A DNA stretch of 64,000 bases from Areca catechu (taxonomy: Eukaryota; Streptophyta; Magnoliopsida; Arecales; Arecaceae). Below, in pieces: positions 1 to 10,648 of this stretch; position 1 is the first letter of the stretch; each line of letters begins with the position of its first letter. The stretch is from positions 122,370,496 through 122,434,495 of the forward strand of contig CM038045.1 of NCBI GenBank assembly GCA_021397845.1, written 5' to 3'. A program made the translations under genes and the position numbers. The notes under the pieces are model-generated. The model was not told where the DNA came from and searched no databases. It worked only from the letters and a program-made list of their open reading frames with translations.

Positions 1-572
1 TATAAAAAATATTCTTAAGTACCTTAGAAAAACTAATGATTTTTTTTTAATGTATGGAGGATCAGATTTAAAACTAGAAGGCTATACTAACTCTAGTTTT
101 CAATCAGGTCCAGATAATAGTAAATCCATATCAGGGTATATCTTTACTCTATATGGAGGTGTAGTGAGTTAGAAAAGTACCAAACAACAAACTATAGCTG
201 ACTTAGTTATTGAGGCATAATACATAGCTACTTGTGAAGCTGCTAAGAAAGCTGTCTAATGAAAATGTTTATCTCAAAATTGGATGTAGTTCTTGTGATA
301 CAACAGCTGGTGCCTCTTTATTGTGATAACATCGGAGCTGTTGTACAAGTTAAGGAACCAAGGTCTCATCAAAAAGTCCAAGCACATCCTAAGATGCTTC
401 CATCTTGTTCAAGAGATCATTAAAAGATAAGATGTGGTTATAGAATGAGTAGATATAAAGAACAACATACCATACCCATTCACTAAGGCCCTTCCTTCAT
501 AATAATTTGATCACCATTTGGATTGTATGGGAATTAAATACAATGACATTGGCTTTAGTACAAGTAAGAGAT
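1..572 (+). pseudogene. Copia pol 3' end (RNase H), decayed, cut by the window edge
   Basis: In broken frames this matches the last part of the intact copia polyprotein at 35380-35920. The shared order is the 'ATTCTTAAGTACC' stretch, the RNase H segment with its SDS/FQS residues, the TEAEY-like segment, the CDN-like segment and the terminal 'FTKALPQ'-like segment. Many stops and small indels interrupt it, for example TAG where the intact copy has a Trp codon near 170, so no product is possible. The purine-rich stretch just before 573 is the old polypurine tract. The rest of the element lies left of the window. It is older and more diverged than the copies at 28463 and 45168. Confidence 0.85.
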
Positions 573-3500
573 TGAAAAAATAGTGTCCAAAAAGTTAATC
601 ATATTTTTTATGCAATGAGCGCTTATCTATAAAATTCTCCAAACTTATGTATGATATTAATAAAAGGCATTTTATTTCATCATATGCTTTCTTGTAGTTT
701 GTTGTTTTAATATTATTATGAACCCCATAAATTAGGGCAATGATTTTAGGATTATGATAGAGTTCATAATAGTAAGACCTAAGATCTTATAAATCATAAT
801 CTAAAATATTTCTAGTCATAGGATCTCAAGTCGGGGATCAATGTTTCCATAGAGACTAGCACATTCTATGTATGCTCGATGGAGAAAGTGGTTGGTCTCA
901 TGACCACTTGTGTAGGGACACTAATACAAGGATGTAAGTGCTCATTAGGGTATGAGTGTACTGACTTGATCCATCATGAGAGCATCTTATGAAAATCTTG
1001 CTTGTCAAAAAATGATTCTCTTAGTGAAAGTTGTGTAAGTGATCCTTAGACTTGAGATCACCATGGTATCTTATACATATGAATCCATATTTTGGTTCAT
1101 ACTTATTCATGACTCAGTCATGTACTAGATGTTCATGGATGTGGTGAATTGTGTATGAAGGTTATGAGTAGATCAACAAGGAATCAATCATCCTAGTAAG
1201 AGGAGTATTTATCCCATGCAATCTCATTAAATGATGACTAAGGAAGTCTTTGACAAAATATGAAGAAATTAGAAAAGGATTTCTAATCTTTCATTGGTCG
1301 AGTCTTTATTAGTGATTTAAGATTTGAATGAATAAAGTATGAGGGTTTGATTATTTTTCATACCCATCACTTATTTAGGACAAAGAAAGATTGAAAGATT
1401 GAATTACATGGTAACTTGCCACTGAAGGATATTTGATAATTTCTACCAAATTTTTCATCTTCTAGGTAGGCATGATATATTGCTAGATGTCAATCATGTC
1501 TTGTAGGTTATCATGAATTAAATTGATTGAATTCATGAGTCAATTTGAAAGATGATTCAAATTGGTAGCTAGGGTTTGCTTGGTTTGACCTAATTTGATT
1601 AGTTGATTTCTAATCGAACTAAATCGATATGAACCTAGACCTACTACTAGCTAGATGAGGATCCCAAAGGGTCAAGCATATTAAAGAATTGATCAAGGAA
1701 AGGTTCTTGGTGTATTTAACCTCCACCAAGAACCTTCCAAAAAATGGTTTGTGACTGTTGAAACCTCGGAAATAGCCGTTTAGAACTTGAAAAGCAAGTT
1801 CTGCAAGTTATAAAAATGGATCCGTTAGAGCTGTCAGGCTGCAAGTGTCGACACTTGGCTATCAGGTGTCGACACTTGGCTGTCAGGTGTCGACACTTGA
1901 TCTCTAGGTATCGACACTTGAACTTTCAAGTATCGACACTTGATGCACAGGTGTCTACACTTGACACAAAAATCCTCAAATGACAAAGTTCTGTATTTTC
2001 AAAATTATCAGGCCTTGAGTCGACACTTGGAAATCTAAGTGTCGACACTTGGTGTCGACACTTGGTTCTGGGTGTCGACACTTGGCGTGCCAAGGATTTT
2101 TGTCCATGCCAAATGTTGAAGTGTCGACACTTGACTTTCCAAGTGTCGACACTTGAGACTGAAAAGCTCAGATTCAAGTGTAAATGGCCTGAAAAACATA
2201 AATATAATTCTTGAAACTTAAATGAATCATAAACACATAATATTTAATCATGTAGATGCCCTTTTTCCATGAAGAGGATGACCAGATTTGTGAGAAAAGC
2301 TTTGTGCCATGACGTGCCATGAAACATAAGTTTTTGAGATTTTGAGGTGCTTTCTTCCTGAAAACTCATAACATGAAATACACATTAGTATACAATATGC
2401 ACTCAATGTTTTGTTATTCATCAAAATCACTGGGTGGAGCCAACAGAAGTCATTTATATTTTTATTAGGATCATAGGATCCTAATTGGCTAGCTAATTAA
2501 CATACTAGCATATATTGTCTACCCTAACTCCTAACCTAATTAGATTAGATTTAAATGCTTGCTATTTAGGCTAACTAATTTGAGTGAAACTTAAATTGGG
2601 TTGATCCTTAAATGAAGCAACCAAATTAGGATTTATCCTGATTTTATAACCTTTATCCATTGATTAAACTAAGAGTCCCAAGGGCTTGGGACTCTTGGCA
2701 CCAATATTGGCACACATTAAGGGGCGTAGAAAGACCAAGAGTCCTAAAATTAAATCACCTTTTTAGTGATAAGCCTTAGCCCTTATCCTCTCTAATAGAT
2801 GTCCATTTGGACTGGTCAAATTACATAATTATGGGCATGATTTGATGAAGGGATACGATGCTTGGAATATATGGCACATGGGATGGACTAGAGTCCTTCT
2901 ATTTATTAATCATCCTTTTCCAAATAAGTCTCTTTAGTTTATATGCCTATTAGGGTGTTAAACCAAGTCTTCAATTTTGAAATTAAAGAGTAATTATCAG
3001 TTTTTCTCGAAGAGTTGTGACAAACAACTCCTAGCATAAAATATTAGTGAAACAATATTTTTCTTTACACCTTTCTACCTAGAGACTCCTACTTGAAGGG
3101 TCTTACCCTGATATATTAAATATCATATTAGGGGCTGATGAAAGGGTGTATTAGGTGGCTCTTTTCTTCGTATTTAAAGGCTTCGATGATTGGAACCAAA
3201 GCATCTGAAGTTTGTCTTGACAACTCTCTTCCTTCCCTTATTAGGATATAAGTCTTTTATTTTAAGACAAGTCTACTATTTTAAGACAAGGGCTTAAGAA
3301 GAGAATTAGAAAGAACAATAAGATGGTAAGAGTGTTTTTGGAGTGGTTTTGAGGTACTCTTCGAAAAAAAAGATCCTAAAAGAGAAGAAAGGCTGCTGAA
3401 GGAAGAAAGGCTACTAGAAGGAGTCGAGCAAGAAAGAGTGCTTCCTTAATCTAGTTCCTGTGTGGATCACCTTTGAAGAGCATACACTTGTGTGCCTAGT

Positions 3501-3664
3501 AAAATAAATGATATTAGTATTACATGTATTCTTCAATTTTTTAATATTTTTCCTTGTTAATTGATATAATCAAGGGAATCCTAGGTTTAGGGTTTCGGTT
3601 GATTAGGGTTTCAAGGATTAAAATTTTGAAATCAGGTCTTCCACTGTGCAACCATAATCCAACA
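573..3664 (+). mobile_element. Old copia 3' LTR, about 3.1 kb
   Basis: It starts TGAAAAAA directly after the degenerate polypurine tract and ends in CCAACA, the same terminus as the LTRs at 28463-30876. The stretch from about 710 to 1500 aligns by eye with 28560-29340, and 3440-3664 aligns with the R-U5 end of the intact LTR ('GTGTGGATCACC', the ACAAGGGCTTAAG region, terminal CAACA). It is about 680 bp longer than that LTR, partly because of the repeat cluster at 1842-2155. The partner 5' LTR and target duplication cannot be seen; the 5 bp following it are GTACT. Confidence 0.8.
1842..2155. repeat. Palindromic minisatellite, core GTGTCGACACTTG
   Basis: About a dozen copies of (A/G)GTGTCGACACTTG lie within 315 bp, with starts near 1842, 1863, 1884, 1905, 1927, 1948, 2014, 2037, 2049, 2069, 2118 and 2140. 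The first six are spaced 21-22 bp apart and the rest irregularly. Complete copies form the perfect 16-bp palindrome CAAGTGTCGACACTTG. Variants GTATCGAC, GTCTAC and GAGTCGAC show decay. The repeat lies inside the old copia LTR. The open frame that crosses it on the minus strand is a by-product of the repeat. Confidence 0.9.
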
Positions 3665-4973
3665 GTACTAAATAGCTCAACATTAAAAACTCAATAGAGG
3701 ATTTGACTTCTTAAGCATGGAATTAATCTCTTAATGTGTTCGAACATATTTAAAGGGATTTTATATATGAGCTAGATGTTGAAAAACACCTATAATTTCA
3801 TATATATTTTTTAAAATAATTTATAGTAAAAGAAAATATATTTTATTTTTTTTAAAATAAAAAATTATACATGTAGATCAAATCTAAAAAATTTTATAAG
3901 GATTGTAATATGGTATGCAATATAGAAAATAAAATCAGCATGCATCAATCTAATTGATGCATGTGTAGATCATATCTACTAAGACTATGAGATCAAATCT
4001 CATACCTGATCATGAGTCGATGATCATCGCTATTGATAGGACATGGTAAGGGCTCTTCATATCACTTCACTTCTATATAGAGTGTCCAGCCTTTATGAAT
4101 TTTCTATACAAAGTCTCGACATGATTAACCCCTCGAATTACTAGATTCCTATAAAGGCCATTGGATGGCTAATTCGAAACCTTTTTTAGATCTTTTTGGA
4201 CCCTCCAAGAAGATGATAAAGAGGAGGATAAAAAAAGATTATATAGTAGAAAGAAAGTATAAGGAAATCCTCTCCTTGTATTTTTCTTCCTATTCTTTTC
4301 TCTCCCCTTAAAAAAAACTACTTATAGGAAGAAGAAGAAAACCCTTCCTACTCACACCAAAATTCTTCCTCTCTTATTTGTTTTCTCAGTGTTTCTTATC
4401 TGAAAAGCCAAAAAAGTCCTCTTATATTCACACAAACTAGGAGAAATTCAATAAAAATAGTGGTGTAGAGTTTTGGATGAAGATAAGATTAGATATTGGA
4501 TAGGATTAGGAGTTCTATTTGGACTAGGACTTCTAATCTCATTAGAACTCCTAATTAGCTTGACTTTCAAAATTAACCAAAATTAAACCAACCTATCCTA
4601 ATCTAAAGAGGAGTGAGGGAGAATGTGGAATACTAGATTTTGGCATGAGAATTCTCCATGGTAAATCTTGGATTGCATGAAGAAATGCTAGGTGGTGCAA
4701 GGAGGTATTCTTGATTTTGACTTGGTCAAAGTAGGTCCTAATCTCAACTAAAATTGGTCTGGCCCAATTAAATAATTTAAGCCTAATCTAATTAAGTTCC
4801 AACAAACTTGATTAATTTTGTATCAAATCAAAAATTAATCAGGCCCAAGTCCAAATAAAATTAAGAATAAAAATCCTTAGTGATTAGGTCATCGTATAAC
4901 CTAATCGAGTAAAATCGAATTAAACCAAATTCAATTAGACTTAATCTAATTAATTCTATTTACCTATCAGGAG
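3665..4973. other. Unclassified AT-rich stretch, no gene seen
   Basis: There is no coding frame of note. It holds A/T runs (about 3800-3880), the inverted pair TGCATCAATCTAATTGATGCA at 3941-3961, and pyrimidine-rich sequence at 4260-4400. From about 4530 it has the 'CTAATTAG'-rich texture seen in copia U3 regions here. I suspect an LTR fragment in reverse orientation, but no primer-binding site, polypurine tract or terminal TG/CA pair can be assigned. It separates the old copia LTR from the truncated 5' LTR of the Sirevirus-type element. Confidence 0.4.
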
Positions 4974-5163
4974 CTGGGTTGCTTCGAACCATTATAAATT
5001 TCTATGTGTTTGTGTTGTGATTCTCTGATCTTATTTAGCTTCTGCAATCAATTACTTTGTCACTTCACTCAACACTCCAAAAGGGGTTTCAAAGAGCACA
5101 CATCTACTTTAATTTTTTAAATTCTCAATTCACCTCCCTTTTAGGAAAGCCACCTGGACAACA
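4974..5163 (+). mobile_element. Remnant of 5' LTR (last 190 bp)
   Basis: This matches 14529-14715 of the 3' LTR nearly throughout (CTGGGTTGCT, CCATTATAAATTTC, GCAATCAATTACTTTGTCAC, GCCACCTGG.CAACA). Upstream of 4974 the similarity stops abruptly and the remaining 1.6 kb expected of the LTR is absent. It includes the TATAAAT motif near 4995. Confidence 0.85.
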
Positions 5164-5165
5164 AC

Positions 5166-5177
5166 TGGTATCAGAGC
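5166..5177 (+). other. Primer-binding site (initiator tRNA-Met type)
   Basis: TGGTATCAGAGC lies two bases after the LTR end CAACA. It is complementary to the 3' end of plant initiator tRNA-Met, the usual primer for these elements. It is not a tRNA gene. Confidence 0.9.
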
Positions 5178-5208
5178 TGTGTCTTTGATTACATTAGAGT
5201 AAAGATTG

Positions 5209-7069
5209 ATGGCTCATCCCATGAGTACATCTTTTATGGAAGGCCAGTCAACTAATAGACCTCCACTCTTCACATGCATAAATTATTCTTATTGGAAGAC
5301 TAGAATAAAAATCTATATACAAGTTGTTGATTTTCAATTATGGAAGGTCATTTTTAAAGGGCCACATGTTCCCATGATCAAAATTGATGGCGTGGATATC
5401 CCTAAGCATGAAGAGGAATGGGATGAACATGACATGAAATTAGGGGAATTGAATGCCAAAGCAATGAACTTGCTATACTGTGCTTTGGATTCAAACGAGT
5501 TTAATCAAATTTCTACTTACTCTTCAGCAAAAGAAATTTGGGATAAACTTGAGGTGACCCATGAAGAAATTTCCCAAGTGAAGACTTCAAAGATTAATCT
5601 TTTAGTACATAATTATGAATTGTTTAAAATAGAACCTAATGAAAATATCTCTACCATGTACACTAGATTTATGGATATTATTAACGGTTGAAAAGTCTTG
5701 GCAGGGTTTACTCAAATGCTAATTTAGTACAGAAAATACTGAGATCACTTTCAGATAAATGGGACCCTAAAGTTACTACCATCCAGGAAGTTTAAGATCT
5801 GAACACTCTATCTATGGATGAATTAATGAGCTCTCTCATCACATACGAATTGACCATGCAACATAGAACAGATGATGATCAGAAAAAAAAAAAACTATTG
5901 CATTCAAGGCTGCATTGGAATCTAAGAATGATGAAGAGATGGAATATGACTCTAGTTCCTCCGAAGACGATCTAGAAGATGAAGATATTGCAATGGTCGT
6001 GAGGAGATTCAGAAAGTTTATGGGAAAGAAGAAAGGAAGATTTAATAAAAAATTTCATAAATGAGGAGAACATTCCAAAGACAAGGACAAATACAAAGAT
6101 AAGGAACAAGTCCCCGCTTGCTATGAATATAAGAAATCGGGACACATTTATCCGGACTATCCACTATTGAAGAAATTTTTAAAAAGAAGAAAAAGAAAGC
6201 GATAGTTGCCAGTGGAGTGACAGTGAAGAATCCACCTCAACTGAAGAGGAAGAGACCACGAAAACAACTAACTTATGTCTAATGGGTCTCAAGGATGAGG
6301 TAACTTCCCCCAATGCTCAAATTGAATTTACTTTCAATGAGTTAAACTCTATATTTCATGATCTATTATCTGAATTTAAGAAAGCTGGAATAAAGATTAG
6401 ATTTCTAAAGAATATTAATGATTCTTTACTCAAAGAAAAAGAGAAAATTTCAGAAAAGAATACTTTATTACAAAAAAAACTTCATGACTTTTCTGAAAAC
6501 TATGAAGTATTAAAAACTAAAAATAATGCATATCATGACAAAAACAAGGTTTTATTGAATGAAAATATTGAGTTGAAAAAGGAGGTTGAAAAACTCAAGC
6601 CACTTATTGAAAAGCTAACTCTGTCTTCTAACAAGCTTGAGTTGATTCTTAAAGAACAAAGAATTTCTGGTAATAATGCTGGAATAGGTTTCAATTCTTC
6701 AAATTCAAATTATATTTCAGCAACTACTTTTGTGAAAAAAAAAGATTTTGTTCCCAAGTTTACTTCTCAAAAGGCTTTGTGATATAAGGTTCTACTTCCA
6801 TTTCAAAAACTACTTTGCATGTTCCTAAAAACACAATTACAAAACCTGCTTTTTTTGCATCTCATGCATCTAGAATTTCAAAGCATAAATCTTTTCAGAA
6901 ATCTAGAATCAGATGTTTTGCTTGCAAAGAATTTAGACATAAAGCTTTTAAATGTAATACTGTTAGAAATGTCCACAATAATTCAAGAAAGATTTGGGTT
7001 CACAAAGGAACCATCTCAGCTAACCTGCAAGGATCCAAGTTTGCTTGGGTACCTAAAAGAACTCCTTGA
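5209..7069 (+). pseudogene. Sirevirus-type gag, interrupted
   Basis: It starts at the ATG at 5209, 31 bp after the primer-binding site. Residues 1-160 form the copia Gag (UBN2-type) domain, with a stop at 5689. The frame then continues in pieces: an acidic EDDLEDED stretch near 5960 and a first CCHC knuckle near 6118 in which two Cys positions read Tyr (C-Y-E-Y...H...Y). A clean 166-residue section (6282-6782) follows, rich in Lys/Glu/Leu heptads and likely coiled coil (for example LKKEVEKLKPLIEKL). A second knuckle near 6930 keeps CX2CX4HX4C (CFACKEFRHKAFKC). Long gags with a coiled coil are typical of Sireviruses. Several stops and shifts remove function. Confidence 0.8.
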
Positions 7070-7089
7070 TTGTCTTGCAGGGAATGTCT

Positions 7090-7677
7090 TGCAGCCCAAG
7101 AATTAAAGAAAAGATGGTATCTTGATAGTGGCTTTTTAAGGCATATGACGGATGACAAGGATCAGTTCATCACTCTATAAATGAAAGAAGGAGGTATGGT
7201 TACTTTTGAAGACAATGGCAAAGAAAAAATAATCGGAATTGATAAGATCAAAATAACCCCCTGTACTTTCATTGAAAATGAATTGCTAGTAGATAAATTG
7301 AAGCATAATTTATTGAGCATTAGTCAATTGTGTGACAAAGGCTTCAAAGTTATCTTCGAATCATCTATGAGTATAGTAACAAACTCTCTTGATTCTAGTA
7401 GTAAATTCATTGGACATAGACTTAGAAATATTTATGTGGTAGATCTAAATGATCTTGCCATGTCAAGTAGTTCCAGTTTAGTTGTAATGAATGCTAAGAC
7501 CAAGGAGTCTTGTTTATTATGGCATAGATGATTAGGTTATGCTAGCATGCATACTATTGCCAAATTAATTTCTAAGAATTTAGTTAGAGGCATGCCTAAG
7601 TTTAAAGTTGATTTTGATCATGTTTGTGATGCATGCCAAATGGGTAAACAAACCAGGGGAGATTTAAATCCAAAAAT
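7090..7677 (+). pseudogene. Protease and GAG-pre-integrase segment of pol
   Basis: Near 7110 the frame reads WYLDSG, the aspartic protease active-site triad D-S-G. The following Cys-Ser expected in the family reads Phe-Leu. A stop falls at 7159. The open part at 7181-7531 continues through LLSISQLCDKGF to LLWHR, where a stop (TGA) interrupts the H-X-H part of the integrase zinc-binding motif. The CDACQMGK pair of cysteines follows near 7630. Nonfunctional. Confidence 0.75.
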
Positions 7678-8520
7678 ATGATTTCAACTTCTAGACCTCT
7701 GGAACTACTTTACATGGACTTATTTGGACCAACTAGGACTACAAGCCAAGGAGGTATGAAATATGTCCTTGTGATTGTAAATAATTTTTCTAGATTTACA
7801 TGGGTTTTATTTATTGCTCACAAAGATGAAACTTTCAAAGTATTTCAAAAACTTCACAAGAAGGTTTTAAATAAGAAAAATCTTTCAATAATTTTAATTA
7901 GGAGTAATCACGACACCGAATTTGAAAATCAATTTTTCGATGATTATTGCTCTGAAAATAGCATTGATCATAACTGCTCCGCTCCTAGAACACCACAACA
8001 AAATAGTGTTGTAAAAAGGAAAAATAAGACTTTGAAAGAAATGGCCTGAACAATGTTATGTGAAGGTAATTTTTCAAGGTACTTTTAGATAGAAGTGGTG
8101 AACACTGTCTGTTATATTTTAAACCGTATTTTGATCCATCCTATTTTGAAGAAAACCCCCTATGAGCTTTGGAATGAAAAGAAATTCAATATTAATTATT
8201 TTCATGTGTTTGGATGTAAATGCTTTGTACTTAATATTGGTAAAGATAATCTAGGAAAGTTTGAAGCTAAATCTGATGAAGCAATTTTTCTTGGTTATTC
8301 GTTACATAGCAAAGCATACAGAGTATTTAATAAGAGGACTCTTACTGTTGAAGAGTCAATGCATGTTATCTTTCATGGAACTAACCCTTCACCTTTTAAG
8401 AAAGAAGAGTATATAGATAATGATGCATGTACAATTCAAAAGGAGATGGAAAACATGAGCATACAAGAAAGACCAATTGAAGAAGGAAAAGAAACTGTAA
8501 GGATCATACAGATTTATTAA
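7678..8520 (+). pseudogene. Integrase core, catalytic residues lost
   Basis: Copia integrase core (rve) in two frames, 7678-8049 and 8095-8520. The first catalytic Asp is kept (LYMDLFGP). The second reads Asn (IRSNHDTEF), and the catalytic Glu reads Lys (NSVVKRKNKTL). A stop follows at 8047. The C-terminal part has the usual YELW, FGCKCFVLN and FLGYSLHSKAYRVFN segments. Even if the frame were read through, two of the three DDE residues are gone. Confidence 0.8.
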
Positions 8521-8684
8521 CTGAATGGAGGTACGCAACTTTCCATCCTAAGGAATTAGTTATTGGTGATCCTTTTCAAGGTATTAGGACTAGGTCTGCA
8601 CATAGAACTGCACATGACTACCTAGCCTTTGTATCACAAATAGAGCCTCACACGTTAGAAGAAGCAGAAAATGACCCAAACTGA

Positions 8685-9688
8685 ATGATGACTATGCATG
8701 AAGATTTGAACCAGTTTGAAAGAAATAAGGTTTGGACATTAGTTGATAGACCTAAAGACCACCCAATCATAGGAACCAAATGGGTCTATAGGAACAAATT
8801 AGATGAACAAGGAAATATCATTGGAAACAAAACTAGATTAATGACTAAGGGATATAATCAAGAAGAAGGTATTGATTTTGATAAAACATATGCACCCGTA
8901 GCAAGACTAGAAGCCATTAGATTACTTCTTGCATTTGCTTGCTACATGAATTTTAAACTTTTTCAAATGGATGTAAAAAGTGTATTTTTAAATGGTTTTA
9001 TCTCCGAACAAGTTTTTGTAGAACAACCACCGGTTTTGAAAATCATGCTTTTCCAAACCATGTGTTTAAACTCAATAAAGCTTTATATGGTTTGAAACAA
9101 GCCCCTAGAGCTTGGTATGATAGACTTAGCACTTTCTTGATTGAAAATAATTTTTCAAGAGAAAATGTTGATAAAACCCTTTTCATCAAAAACAAAAATA
9201 ATGACATATTATTTGTACAAATTTATGTTGATGATATTATATTTGGTGCAACTAATAAAAGTTTTTGTGAAGAATTTACTAAGCTAATGCAGGGAGAATT
9301 TGAAATGAGCCTAATGAGTGAACTTAACTACTTTCTTGGGCTTCAAGTAAAGCAAACAAAGGAAGGGATCTTCATTAACCAAGCCAAATACATCAAGGAA
9401 ATAATTGAGAAGTTTGGTATGGAGACAAGCAAACCAATGAGCACACCCATGAGCCCATCTTGCAGATTGGATAAAGATGAAAATGGATCCAATATTGACC
9501 AAAAGTTATATAGAGGTATGATCGGATCCTTATTATATTTAACTGTAAGTAGACCGGATATCTTGTATAGTATATGTGTGTATGCTAGGTTTCAATATGA
9601 TCCCAAAGAAACACATATGCTTGTTGTTAAAAGAATATTAAGATATTTGAAAGGTACAAGTAATCTAGGTCTTTGGTTTTCAAAATAA
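8685..9688 (+). pseudogene. Reverse transcriptase domain, one frameshift
   Basis: Copia RT in two overlapping frames, 8685-9095 and 9062-9688. Visible motifs are GTKWVYRNKLDEQG, GIDFDKTYAPVARLEAIR, LFQMDVKSVFLNG (first catalytic Asp), the ALYGLKQAPRAWYDRL thumb-side motif and YVDDI (catalytic Asp pair). A frameshift near 9060-9090 breaks the chain after the EQPP segment. This is the best-preserved pol domain of the element. Confidence 0.85.
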
Positions 9689-10153
9689 TTATCTTTAAAT
9701 TTAATTGGATTTTCTGATGCTGATTATGCTGGTTGTAGAATTGACGACACATGTCAATTTCTAAGGTTGAATTTAACCTCATGGCACTGTAAGAAACAAA
9801 ACTCGGGTAGCACTATCTACTGCTGAGACAGAGTATGTTGTTGCAGGGAGTTGTTGTGCATAAGTATTATGGATTAAACAACAACTAGAAGATTTTGGTG
9901 TTATACAATGCAAAGTTCCTATCAAGTGTGATAACATAAGTGCTATAAATTTGACTAAAAATCCTATTCAGCATTCTAGGACTAAGCATATAGAAATTAG
10001 ACACCATTTTATTAGAGACCATGTTTTAAATGGTGACATTGAACTAGAATTTATCCCAACTAAAAAAAATTAGCTGACTTTTTTACTAAGCCACTGAACC
10101 AGGAAAGATTTGAATTACTTAGAGGAGAATTAGGGCTTTGTGATCCTCTCTAG
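9689..10153 (+). pseudogene. RNase H domain, decayed
   Basis: It begins after a stop at 9686. Recognisable pieces are GFSDADYAGC (RNase H Asp), a TAETEY-like segment near 9815, KCDNISAINL-like and TKHIEIRHHF-like segments, and the terminal ADFFTKPLNQERF near 10075-10110. The stop near 10151 matches the usual pol end. At least three frameshifts. Confidence 0.75.
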
Positions 10154-10648
10154 ATTTTCCTAACCTAATTTCCTTTAAAATTAAGGATGAATTATCTAGA
10201 AAATCTCCTGCGACTATTCATGATTGTGAAACAACTTTCCTTGAAATTTCATTGAATCAAATTCAATTTCTGAATCATTTTATTTTCTGAGGAAAGTTTC
10301 TGTTCGTGTCAACTCGAGCAATTTTTGCTCTAGTCGAGCCAGCTCGAATATCTGATTTTTATGATCATGCTTTGGTTGAGCTGACTAGGTCAACCTGAAG
10401 TCTTGCCTAGCTGACTCGGAGTTCTGCTTGTTCTGAGTTCGCTTTGGTTAAGTCGACTCGGATGATCTTAGGGTTGGGCGAGCTGACTCGAATGTCGAGA
10501 AATCGCTATTTAAGTAAGATCCGAGTAATCTTTTCTTGCTATTAACTCTTTCTATTTCACTTCAAACTCACTCTACTCCACTCAGAACCTCTACCAATCT
10601 ATCAAAAAAAACCAATCCTGGAACCTTAATTTCTTAAATCCCACTGCA
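10154..10648 (+). other. Pol to env-position spacer with GAGCTGACTCG-type motifs
   Basis: No gene. From 10300 to 10500 it holds about six spaced variants of GAG(C/T)(C/T)GACTCG (CGAGCCAGCTCG, GAGCTGACTAGG, TAGCTGACTCGG, AGTCGACTCGG, CGAGCTGACTCGA). They match the motif cluster in this element's own 3' LTR at 13268-13790. Confidence 0.6.

Noticed and set aside
1926..2177. Minus-strand frame with repeated SSVDT segments
   Set aside because: Translation of the GTGTCGACACTTG minisatellite.
6282..6782. Separate coiled-coil protein gene
   Set aside because: Position and composition fit the C-terminal extension of Sirevirus gag between two zinc-knuckle regions.
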